A stretch of DNA of 64,000 bases. It comes from Cymodocea nodosa (Eukaryota; Streptophyta; Magnoliopsida; Alismatales; Cymodoceaceae). Location: positions 14,728,501-14,792,500 of the forward strand of contig CM072344.1 of NCBI GenBank assembly GCA_036874045.1, given 5' to 3'. The position numbers and the translations under genes were made by a program. Below the pieces are notes generated by a model, which was given only the letters and a program-made list of their open reading frames with translations, was not told the DNA's origin and did not search any database. Positions 1 through 9,900 of this stretch are shown here, piece by piece (within the stretch, counting starts at the first letter, position 1; each line of letters starts with the position of its first letter).

Positions 1-2379
1 AATCAGAGTGAATGATGTTTGGTTCGATCGAACTTAGTTTTCGAATATTATCATAATATTTATCTATAAATTATTTATTATCCATAAATAGTTGTATAAA
101 TATATATGAAATTATATTTATATGATATGTATAAATATACTATATTATGTAATTAAATTTATAAGTATATTATAAATTTAAAACCATTTCATAAAATGAT
201 ATATAAATATGAGTTGTTCGATCGAAGTTCAATTGGACCGAACGGTTGTGTATTCATTTGGAGCATTCAGTTGGATCAAACTTTGTGCGTTTGGTTGTGG
301 ACTGAACATTGCACAATGTTTGATTTTGATCAAATGTTGTGGTTAGTGAGGGAGGAGAGATTTTATAAATTAACTCAATCACAACTCAGTCTTTTCGTTC
401 ATGATACAAATCACAAATTCATAATATTTTCTCAACTTTCAAGTTTACAATCTCTTTTAAGTCTCAAGTCTCCTAAATTCTCAAATTTTGTAAAATGATG
501 CATGGCTTTATCTGGTTCAACAACATTGGTGATGATAATTTTTAGACTTTTTAGTTAGAATAGTAGTCACGGATTGTGAAAGTTGAAGCATCTTTAAGTA
601 TTATTGTCAAACAGAAAAGAAGATCTATATTATGATTCAAGTTCACAATTATGATGAAATTTATAGGATGACATTACCATAAAGAAGGCGTACTACAACA
701 TTTATAACGTACACTTTTCCTATAAGGTTTCTAACAGTAAAAATCATTTAAGTAGACATTTAGCTAATTGTGAATGTATAAATCTTAAAAAAATAAATTG
801 GTTCAAACCTAGCTTAGTTTTAGTCCTAAATGTAATATTTCACAATGACATTATAATGCTAGAAAGGCTAGGGAATTGCATATTAAATTTGTTGTTGTTC
901 AAAATTTATCTATTAATTTTGGTGATAGTTAATATTTAAAAAAATATATTTTACAAGTATATTATCCACACATTAAAATTATTTTTAAGAATACCACTAG
1001 GTAAGATATTATTGAAGTTTATAATAAGCTTAGAAAGAAACTAATTAATGTAATGGATTCTATAACTATTTTAATAGTATGTACATTTGATATTTGGGAG
1101 GAAAGAATTGAAATAAGATATATTGTTGTTACTACATATTTTATTGATTGTAATTGAATTTTTTGAAAAGGTTAATATGATTTAGAAGAATAAATTATCC
1201 CTATAATGCTTAAAATGTTTTTTTTATTATTATGTAAATTTTTGAATTTTTCTTAATGAAAGAAAAAGTAGGTAGTATTACTTTTAATAATGTTTCTAAT
1301 AATAGTGCAACTATTCCCATATTTAAAAGTAGATGAAGTCCACCATATGATTTTACTTTATTTCATAAAAAATGTATATGTCATAGAATTAACTTTATAG
1401 TTTAAGTTAGTGTTGGAGAAATAAAATCTTTTGCCGAAAATATTAAAACTACATTAGCTTATATTGCACATAGTAGTAGATGTCACTAAGAATTTAGTCA
1501 TGTATGTAATTTATTTGATTTAACATACAAGACATTTACCATGGATGTTTTTCATAGATGGAATTCTTTGTATTTAATGTTGAAATATTTGCAGTATAAA
1601 GAACCTATAAAAACTTATTATAATAGTGGAATTGATGATAGTATAATACCTTTAAATGTGAATAATTTTGCAAGTGTTAATTATTTTGTTGAATTTTTAA
1701 AATCATTTTATAATGTAGCTAAACATTTATTTGGAGTATATTATTCTACTTCTATTTATGTAACACATTATTTATATAATATTACAAAAGTTTTTAATAC
1801 TTATGATAATTATCCATTTTTTACATTAATAATTATAAAAATTAAAGAAATTTTTTATATACATTAATTGTTTGTTTAGATTATAGAACTAAAATAAAAG
1901 TTGTTAGAAAAATATTAAGTGTGACATAAAAATATTTAAATATAGAACTTAATGTAACTATTGAAAATGTAGAAGAAAATTTAAATAACATATTTGATTT
2001 ATATGTTGTAAGATATGGATTACAACAAATACAATATTCATCTTATTTAATAGAATTACTATCATCATCATCAATACATCATTTGAGCTTATTTGTTAAT
2101 GATTATAATGAAATTTCTATCTGAATAACTAGACAAGAATTAATTAATTTTAATAATACTAAACATACCTATTTAGTGAGGGAAAATCCTAATTTCATGG
2201 ATTTTGATATAATTTATTAGTGGAAATGACAACAAGATGTATTTCTTATTTGATTTTTAATGGTTAAAGATTTGTTAACGATTTTAGTTTCTTTTGTAGC
2301 ATGTGAATAAATTTTTACTATTAATGAAAATATATTAGATGATAAAAAAGTTAGGTTAAAAGATAACATTTTGGAGGTT

Positions 2380-4139
2380 GTGATGTTACCACCGATAGAG
2401 TGAACTAGTTGACATCTTGGGGGGTTTTTCTCAAATGCTCGAGGATAGAAGAGTTGAGGGTTCTCCTACGTCTCAGGTAAGAAGGAGTTACCACCTAGTC
2501 TATCGGTGATGGTCTGACAACTTATTTGGTGGTGAACGTGAGAAAGTTGACAGAGGCCAGATGGAAGTTTCCTGAGACCAGTGGAGAGTAAAGCTGAAGT
2601 TTTCAAATATCAATGGAGGGTTTAGCAGAAGTGTTTGGAAATTGATAGAGATTTTGACAAAATTGTGAGAAATTAGTGGAATGTTCAACAAAACTGTCTG
2701 GAAATTGACGGACGTTTTGGCGTAATCGTTTGGAAATCGATAGAAGTTTTTGTGACACCATCTGAAAATTGATGAAAGGTTTTGCTAAATCGTCTGAAAT
2801 TCATTGGAGACTTTGCCAAAGCATTCATAATTCGATAGAGGGTTTTACTAGACGTAGCAAAGCTAGAGTAGTAGAGCTTGCAAATGCTGAACTGAAGAGA
2901 ATGCATTGGAGTTGGGTTTAAGGTATTCTTTTAGATGTTTTGGGATGTTATGGATTTGTGTATCTGAGGGCGTGGATCTAGATGCGGATGTACATGCCCT
3001 TATCGAAGAGTTGTGGAGTCCTTTTATAAGGTATGAGTGGTGATATGAACAAAGTGGGTAGGTGATGTGAGTGGTTGTTTGCATTGATGGTTGGCAGAGA
3101 TCAAGGGGTTGCACTCGTCTATGGCAGGCAGTATTGACGTGAAGCAACGTGTTGATTAGGTGAGCTACAATGGTGGTGACGATCTCAGAAGTCAAAGAGT
3201 CGTCGTCCCTAGTGGTTGAGAAAAGGGTTGTTCACATGTTGAATGTGCATTGGTGTTGACTAACAATGGCTCGCGAAGCGATAGAGAGGTGTAGCGGGTG
3301 ACATTAAAGATGAAGCATCGAAGGAGCTATGAACATCATCGTTAATGAGTTGAGATCAGGGTTGTCAGATTGAGGCCATGTGGACAAATCTTAACCATTC
3401 ATTCCAACAAGGAGAGAGGGAACGCTAATTGTGTCACCACATGTTACATCCTAGAAGAGAGAGGAAGTGAGGTGCCATAAGTGGATGACTTTTGACTAAC
3501 CATTCTAGTGTTGTCATGTGTTAAGAGTTGTTGACGAGGAATGTTACGTGTCATATTGATGTGGCAAGTGATGTGGCAAAGAGGGAAAATAGTTAAAAAA
3601 ATGGAAGTTTCAAGATTTGTTCCCGCCATCTTCCTAATCATTCTGGTGCAATCCATTTGTCTGAAAAGTCATTCGATAGGGAGAAATTAATCTCGGAAGA
3701 TTATAGAAATGCCTTAGAAGCATCAAACGATTTCAATAATATGTGGATCTATGCGTACTAGCTCGAATATCAGAATGTAGGCAGCAAGGTAGTGATCAAC
3801 ACACAAGGGGTGTCAATCTATAGCTCTGGACGAGTAGACGTCATATCATGGACTGTTGGAGAGGGTGATATATCGTTGTTGGTCAATAGTTGATAGCTGA
3901 CTTTGACTGAATTGACCATTAGTTTTGATTGTGATATATCGTTGTTGGTCAATAGTTTAGAATGCAACTGAGGATACAAGTGATGTTAATGACAAGGTTG
4001 ATGCACGAGATTGATGTATTTCGTAGATTGGGGTTGTGATAAGACAGACATCCAAAGGCTCGATTGGGGCAAACCCTAGCTAAAGGGGGATTGCAATTTA
4101 CGAGTTTAACTCGACTGATACAAAAGTAGGGTGTCTACA
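2380..4139. mobile_element. 1.76-kb insertion inside the hAT remnant (U0), unclassified
   Basis: The hAT reading frame stops near 2378 (encoding LEV) and resumes near 4140 (DALMFIKD), so the DNA between is an insertion. It is less AT-rich than its surroundings and has no recognisable protein. On the minus strand it starts TGTAGACACCC and ends near GGTGGTAACATCACA, which would suit the TG...CA ends of an isolated long terminal repeat, but a clean target-site duplication could not be read. Internally it has a degenerate array of about 32 bp and a 23-bp direct repeat (gatatatcgttgttggtcaa, 3870s and 3930s). Treat it as a fossil of uncertain class. Confidence 0.5.
2606..2870. repeat. Degenerate ~32-bp tandem repeat within the insertion
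   Basis: About eight imperfect copies of a motif of the form 'tctGGAAATTGATaGAnGTTTTGnCnaAATcG' follow one another. Copy lengths run from about 29 to 35 bp. Equivalent arrays lie at 18249-18513, 33895-34159 and 49538-49802 in the other units. Confidence 0.6.
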
Positions 4140-4239
4140 GATGCATTAATGTTTATCAAAGATTAAGTGTTTGCCTGAATTCATAGACAACAAGAATATG
4201 ATAATTTCATAGATGAATTTAAAAAATTGAATGTAAATT

Positions 4240-5214
4240 AAATATAAAAATATCTAATGTAATATTTGTCTCGTTAAAATTTATAATGTAATTTTAATTT
4301 CATTTCACAAAAGAATAATTTATTTTAACTTTATGAGTTTGTATTTGAATGTTCCTCTCTTCTTAATATGTATTTAGTTTAAATAATAAGTAATTAGAAT
4401 TTATAAATATTAATAAATATATATGAATTTATTAGTATATTTAAAATTAAAAATCCGATCAAAAAATTTGATTAGAATTCAAAATCCGATTGAAAGATCG
4501 AAAAATCTGATCAAAATATCAGAGGCAAAAAACAAAATCCAATTGGAGATCCGAAAATCAGATCAAAAGATCGATTTTCCTCTTCTACGCAGCATATATA
4601 CATTTTTTAGACTATAATTTCGGCTTTCCTGATTTTTTTGATATTCTTTTGATTAATATGGTTTCCCTTCTTTTATTTTCACATTGGTTTGCATATCGCA
4701 CGTTGAGATCGGTGAGTAAACTTCTGTCCTCTCTCCGTCTTTTTTTCTTTTCCTTTATCTTTATTATTATTATTATTATATATATATGCATATTTTTTTT
4801 CTTCTTCATCACATTTTTATTTCACCTATTATTATTATCTCCTTCGTCATCTCTATTCTTTTTTTCTTCTTTTATTAGTTTTCTTTTTTCTTCCTTCTAT
4901 TTTCCTTTTTCTCTTTCCCCTTCTTCTTTCTGCCTTTCCAATTATTATTGATATTTTTGGCCCAAAAAATTAGTGATCCACGTATAGAAAAAAAGACTAA
5001 ACATTAAGAAGCATCGTTATTGACCCTCATCATGATCCTTGTTGTGATTGTGAATTTCCACTCCTTTTGTTTGAGATTTTATTTCAAGTTGTTGAGTAGT
5101 TCTTTTCATCATAGTATTCTTGATCGATTATGTTTAGAATATATATGCCCATATCATTCAGCAATTTGTGCACAATTATTGGATACTATCCAAATATATA
5201 CAAGCTACAATCGA
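4240..5214. other. AT-rich and pyrimidine-rich intergenic stretch
   Basis: No gene is seen. 4240-4620 is AT-rich with repeated gatcaaaa/gatcgaaa words and may include the 3' end of the hAT element. 4700-4935 is a strongly T/C-rich tract on the plus strand with ATT and TA runs. Open frames across it encode only Phe/Ser/Leu/Ile low-complexity sequence and are not genes. The same stretch recurs at 19883-20857, 35529-36503 and 51172-52146. Confidence 0.6.
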
Positions 5215-5560
5215 TCATTATAGTGTGCTACTGGTTTGTGGCAGGATAATAGCTATCTACATTTTTTCTTATCCTTCAACAAAATTCAAGATAGAAAGAG
5301 ATTGACATGATGCGTAAATGAGTCACATATACGTAGAATAATCTTTGGAAGTCTGGTGAAGTAGAATTTTTTGAGGCAATATTCATCTCTATGGATAGAT
5401 TAGTCAACGTTGTAATAATAATATCTGCTTCTGCATTTGAATTAGTGATCACGATGATTGCTTTCCATGGTCTAACCATGATCACCGTCAAGCAAAAAGC
5501 TTGCTATTGTGTGTGCCAAAAACGTGCTAATTAAACATGGAAATATCATAAAGCATGCAT
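5215..5560. repeat. Orphan GRP downstream flank (locus D remnant, U0)
   Basis: This segment aligns with the region 3' of GRP-A (about 13070-13420) and of GRP-C (about 57365-57720). Shared blocks include cacatatacgtagaataatc, tagtgatcacgatgattgct and the ATGGT-N3-ACCAT palindrome at 5467-5479. No GRP coding sequence follows. Instead the sequence reaches the tandem junction at 5640. It is the left flank of a GRP copy (D) whose body is missing. Confidence 0.8.
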
Positions 5561-5639
5561 GCAGCTTGGTTAATTTCTTAAACTTTTTTGAATTTTTTGA
5601 ATATGCACTAGCACCTTTGGATTTTTTAAATTTTTTCAA

Positions 5640-5641
5640 CA
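5640..5641. other. Tandem duplication junction (U0/U1)
   Basis: GRP locus-D flank DNA (left) meets subtilase intron DNA (right). The left side matches 52563-52572 and then diverges there. The same junction occurs at 21283/21284 and 36929/36930. The right-hand partner in its original context is not in the window. The join lies in T/A-rich sequence (ttttttcaac|aatcaattta), with no long shared repeat visible at the break. Confidence 0.85.
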
Positions 5642-6502
5642 ATCAATTTATTAATCTCACTTTGTGCAGACTATGAATTTCAACATGCAACAGAAATTAG
5701 CAACTATCTTACATTTCTTGCATACCAGTGTCTCGTCCTTAGAGTCTACAGAGTAATGATTTAAGGGGTACAGAGCTAAGATTTTGAAATATAAACAATG
5801 CATATAAAAACCAGGTACAGATGCATTGTCCATTGATCAGGAATGCTTGAATAAACAATATTGGTTCAATCTACTGCGTACAATAGTAGTATTTTTGCTT
5901 AGGTTTGAATTCAGGACTCTTTATCTTGAAAAGTCTCATAAGGTGAGAGATGATTAACTACATTATCCGTTGTTAGTAACATAAGCCCATGGTTCTAAAA
6001 TAAACGTTTTTTTTACATCAGTTTATTTTAAAATGAATGCTTGTTGAATAAACATTTCCAAATGCAAATAAAATAAGCATTTATTGTAGAAAACATGTTT
6101 CGCTAATCATTTATTCAATAAGCTACGTTTTTGAATAAGTTCTTATTTAACAAGCATTTCCAAACGTGATCCTTTTGGCTGGGATCAATGCATATTTAAT
6201 GGTAGATTTTCAGCCACAAATTATCTTTTACATTCAGCTAATATCACAACTAAATGAATGTCTCCATGTGTGTTGCTAAAAGAATAAGATAAACCCATTG
6301 AAAAGGTAATCAGCAACACAAAAGACCACACGGAATTTGATAAGTTCCTAATAGACTGCTTTAGACAAATCAAGAATCGTTTCTTTGTTAAGACAAAAGT
6401 TCATCAAGAAACATACATGGATATAAAATGCAAGAATGAAACTATAACTAGAAATTTTGAAATCTAATATTGCTTTATATTTGTTTTATTCCATGGAAAT
6501 AG
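5641..6502 (+). other. Subtilase intron remnant (U1)
   Basis: This is probably the 3' part of the intron before the catalytic-serine exon, since the exon at 6503 is preceded by a usable acceptor (aaatag|CCG). No upstream exon is seen between the junction and 6502. It contains the MITE-like repeat at 5990-6180. Copies are at 21284-22145 and 36930-37791. Confidence 0.55.
5990..6180. mobile_element. MITE-like inverted-repeat element (U1)
   Basis: The segment has imperfect inverted halves: gcttgttgaataaacatttcc near 6043 and ttatttaacaagcatttcc near 6145. It is dominated by 'aagcatttattna' words and its ends read like 'aacgtttggaaat' non-autonomous hAT-type elements. No coding potential is present. 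The exact ends and target duplication were not resolved. Confidence 0.4.
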
Positions 6503-7520
6503 CCGGATATTGCTGCACCAGGCGTGGGCATCTTAGCTTCAGTTGGTAGATCCTTTGGTTTCAAGTCAGGAACATCCATGGCAGCCCCACACATTGCTGG
6601 GATAGTTGCATTACTCAAGTCATTGCATCCTGAGTGGTCTCCTGCAGAAATCAAGTCTGCTCTCGTTACTACAGGTAATACTTCTCATTCTAATTTATTC
6701 AGTTTTTAAATGTTCGAAAAGTGTCGGACTTCTGCAAGCTGAAAAACATATGCATGCCAACAATGTTGGTGTGTTACCGTCATTCCGATGACAATGAAGT
6801 AGAAAGGGTCCACCTTTATTCACGTCGTGTCCATGTCATTTCAGTAAATTGAGAACGAAACATGGACGGAATTTCTTAGACGCTGTTGACATTTATTTAG
6901 TGTTGTGGTCATACTGCATTTTCTCAATAATCATTGGCCCATAATTATGTATCATTAATTCAACTTTTAACCTTGCAGCATCCGTCACTGATAGATATGG
7001 TAGGCCAATGAAGGCAGAGGGAGTCCCACGAAAGTTGGCAGATCCATTTGACTATGGTGGGGGACTTGTCAACCCCAACAGAGCAGCAGACCCTGGTCTG
7101 GTTTATGATATTGACCCTAAGGATTACAAAAACTTGTTCCATTGTAGTTATGGAAGTGACGTAATCTGTAGCTCAACGAAAAACAGAGCATACAATCTAA
7201 ACCTTCCTTCAATCACCATTCCTGATCTCAAGAGGTCAATGACAGTTGTGCGAACTGTGAAGAACATTGGCGATGTCAATGCCGTTTACAAGGTAACTTT
7301 TGAACCTCCCGATGGGATTCAGATGGATGTGCAGCCTAAAATATTGGTGTTTAAAACGGGTACCACCATACAATCATTTGACGTGACGCTGTCCCCTAAG
7401 TTTAAAGTGCAAGGAGACTACACATTTGGAAGCCTAACCTGGAGTGACGGAAAACATGTTGTAAGAATCCCAATTTCTGTCAAAATTGTGGTTCATGACT
7501 TCTATGCTGATGTTTCATAA
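6503..7520 (+). pseudogene. 5'-truncated SBT3-like subtilase, last two exons (U1)
   Basis: Subtilases are secreted serine proteases. Two exons remain: 6503-6674 and 6979-7520, separated by a phase-1 GT...AG intron, giving 237 in-frame codons and a stop. Exon one encodes PDIAAPG and the catalytic-serine motif GTSMAAPH, then [12 protein letters not shown]. Exon two encodes DPFDYGGGLVNP, PGLVYDID, the LNLPSITIP segment and a C-terminal fibronectin-III-like domain with RTVKNIG and GSLTWSDG, as in SBT3-group proteins. The signal peptide, prodomain, catalytic Asp and His and PA domain, about two thirds of a normal protein of roughly 750 residues, are absent because the tandem junction at 5640 cuts an upstream intron. 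Splice sites and frame are undamaged, so truncation is recent. It cannot encode an active protease alone. Confidence 0.88.
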
Positions 7521-7734
7521 AATTTTGAAAAGAATCAGCATGCACTGGTTTTAATGCTGTTTCAAAATGTAAGGTGATATTCCAGATTCACAGTTATGAG
7601 TGCATGAGAATATTTGAAAAGCAATACAAGTTCTATGTATCAGAGTGTTTTAAGGTGAGAGTGACCACTTTTGTAGTTCCCGATGTACTTAATCTGGAAA
7701 TTTTTTTAATGGAAACAAAACAGTTTGGTAATGG

Positions 7735-7925
7735 GCATCCTTAACACTCCCTGTCAAATTGGGTTGAGTTATTAGATCTAATTTGGTGCTAAGATGAAGA
7801 AGAAACTGTTCTGTAGAGACAGATTTTGTGAGTAAATCACCAAGCTGCTTGTTAGAAGGAATGTGGCTTGCCTGGATATGCTTTGCTGCAACCTTCTCCC
7901 TTCCTCATTTAATGGTAATCAATAA
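7735..7925 (-). mobile_element. Ty1/copia fossil, RNase H tail (U1)
   Basis: On the minus strand the sequence resembles the end of a plant Ty1/copia polyprotein. It has the stretch after the RNase H domain (HIPSNKQLGDLLTKS) and a short tail before an expected polypurine tract and terminal repeat. Only this small piece is recognisable. It is an old, broken fossil lying just 3' of the subtilase fragment. Confidence 0.65.
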
Positions 7926-8469
7926 CCTTATGCTTTGATTGGAAGCATAGGATTGAGGGAGAGGTACACAGAACTAAGATTGTTGCACAGGAGGGTTGTG
8001 TGTAGGCACCAATATATCTTCAAGGAGTTTGAGTGATAACCAGGTAAACCCTACTGTTGAGCTCCTTGACATGGTAAGTTATTTTTTTTGCACTCTAAGA
8101 AGTGTAATTGCTAAAAGATTGAATTCTTATAAAATCGTGATTCTGCACAAAGTTCAATGTAGAGGAAACTTTGAGTCACCGAAGAAAATTCTTTTGAATT
8201 GTTAATTGCATCTTTTGATTTCTTGTTGAAAATCAGTGTTTGAAAGATGATCATGGCTTTCTATTAATTGTACTACGTAATTTTCACATAGTATTATTAT
8301 AATACTATAATTATTCTTAATGGCCCATATTATTTGTTAGAATTAATATTAATCAATGAAACAACTTCACAAATAATATTATTTAAAATTAATATATTAT
8401 TAATGTCAACATAATATTAGTTATAATACTATAATATTGTAGTTGTTGATGCCATCCTACGGGGATTGA
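7926..8469. other. AT-rich stretch without a recognised gene (U1)
   Basis: 7926-8215 may be further eroded retroelement DNA. 8250-8450 is very AT-rich with many 'aatattaat/attaatatt' inverted words. No credible coding region is seen, and the short open frame at 7996-8205 matches no known pattern. Copies are at 23569-24112 and 39215-39758. Confidence 0.5.
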
Positions 8470-9900
8470 TAAATATGACATGAGGCAATTTTAGTTAGGT
8501 TATTATTATTATTTTTTTGATCCTCTAGGAGTATCTATGGAGGTGATTACATGTGAGTCTCAATAGACATTCAAACGACTAAGAGTATCCAAAGAGGCGA
8601 AAGCTTGTACGAGGTCTTGTTAGACTCTAACATGGTAGATTTCTCTAAGTATCGTGCACTTTGTCTTGTAAAGATTCCTAACTAGTTAAAGGTAACTTAA
8701 GTGGCTCCATCCACCAATTTAGTTGAGATTACTAATTAAGGCAAGACTTGTAATGTTGGTGTAAATAGTAGTGGGTGCTCAATAGTAGTAGAAGAAGAAG
8801 AAGAAGAAAGGTACCATTTGAGTTCTTTTAGTTTACATGGAGCAACCACTAAACTATATTGCTTAAGGGGAGTACATAATGTAGAGGTTGAAGAAAGGTA
8901 AACTATATTGCTTAGGTATTGAGTTTGTCTACTTCAAAGGTAAAATTGTGTTATCACAACATAAGTGTGTTGGACCTCTTGATGGAGATAGGTTGCCTTA
9001 GGCGTAAACTTGAAAATACACTTATTGTGTGAAATCTACCATTCTAAGATACATCTTCCAATAAGTTGGAAAATTCCAAGCAATATTGATGGTTGATTGG
9101 GAAACTTATCTATCTTATAGTTACAAGACTGAATATTGCTTACATCCTGGGGTTGCTATGCTAATTTATTGTCAATCACGACAAGTACATTGGGTGGGGG
9201 TTTAAAGAGTGTTGGCCTACATCAATGATACTCCTAGAAAAGACTTATTATATCAAGCTCATGAACACTTGAAGGTAGATGCCATTTTTGATATAGCATG
9301 CTAATGATAGGATAGCTTGAAAGTCAACTTCAGGATATCTTATTTATGTTGGGGGAAATCTTGTTACTTGATGAGCAGAGTAAAAAGAAAATGTCATTTC
9401 TTATTTTAGTGTTGAATCCAAGTGTAGATCAATAAGAGAGATAGGATGTGAAATGGTATGGCTTAAATCTCTTTTTAAAAAGTTTGATATTTCTATTCAA
9501 GAGCCATTGCCTGTATATTGTGATAATTAAGCTGTCATTTATATTAGTAAAAATGAAACATTTCGTAAGCATACAAAATACATTAAGATAAATTGTCATT
9601 ACATTTGGGATTTGGTGATTAAAAGAATCATTTGCATGCCATATACTCCCTTGTCTCAAGAACTTGTTGATATCTTTACAAGGGATTAAGTCATAGTGTG
9701 TTTAGTTCCATTTGTAACAAGTTAGATATGACAAATATATATATTTTAGCTTGAGAGGAAGAGTGATTTACGTATGGTATATAGATTACTAGGTATGGAT
9801 CCATTTATGGTTCCATATATCACCTATATATATTGTACTTCTCCATAGTAAACAATTAATTAAGCTTTCCCTCCTCACAATATCAATCATTTGGTAGCAG
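8470..9900 (+). mobile_element. Ty1/copia fossil, 3' part of pol with 3'-end remnant (U1)
   Basis: Between about 9080 and 9690 the plus strand keeps the order of a Ty1/copia reverse transcriptase/RNase H end: a RQVHW-type block, a YLIYVGGNLVTW-like block, KCRSI...EMVWLK, PVYCDN, HTKYIKIDCHYI and LVDIFTRD. A purine-rich 'agcttgagaggaagagtg' near 9750 followed by 'tatatatattgtacttctcc' resembles the polypurine tract and terminal-repeat start. The element is broken, with many breaks, and lacks recognisable gag, protease and integrase. The left part (8470-9080) is assigned only by position. Confidence 0.7.

Larger units (their letters stand above)
650..4240 (+). mobile_element. Decayed hAT-family transposase region, interrupted (U0)
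   Basis: A conceptual reading across frames shows hAT (Ac/Tam3-like) transposase landmarks in order. There is a BED-type finger remnant around 680-785 (LSRHLANCEC). A D-x-W block around 1080-1100 resembles the catalytic 'TDIWTS' region. The family hallmark RWNSLYLML lies near 1557-1583, within an open stretch at 1541-1867. The C-terminal dimerisation block around 2290-2378 resembles 'VASESAFS...GGRVLD'. The coding frame resumes near 4140 (DALMFIKD) after a 1.76-kb insertion. Many in-frame stops and frame changes make it non-functional. Terminal inverted repeats were not found, so the true ends are uncertain and the coordinates cover only recognisable coding remnants. Confidence 0.75.
1..5640. 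repeat. Tandem unit U0, right-hand end only
   Basis: This is the last 5.64 kb of a 15.64-kb tandem unit; the rest lies left of the window. It matches 15644-21283, 31290-36929 and 46933-52572 almost base for base. It holds the decayed hAT element with its insertion, a pyrimidine-rich tract and the orphan GRP downstream flank. The subtilase fragment and GRP-A of this unit are not in view. Its presence shows that the array extends leftward, so at least four units exist, one of them seen only in part. Confidence 0.93.

Noticed and set aside
196-498. 100-codon open frame repeated in every unit
   Set aside because: It recurs only because the units are near-identical copies. It has no recognisable motif or promoter and lies in AT-rich DNA next to the dead hAT element.
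1541-1867. 108-codon open frame as a stand-alone gene
   Set aside because: It contains the RWNS block and flanking regions of hAT transposase and is only an open stretch of the decayed element.
2500-3656. Several minus-strand frames of 60-110 codons in the insertion within the hAT remnant
   Set aside because: None has a motif, and one changes residue only at the single variant site between units. The DNA looks like a non-coding inserted element with internal repeats.
4649-4951. Open frame rich in Phe, Ser, Leu and Ile
   Set aside because: It is a translation of a pyrimidine-rich low-complexity tract, not a membrane protein gene.
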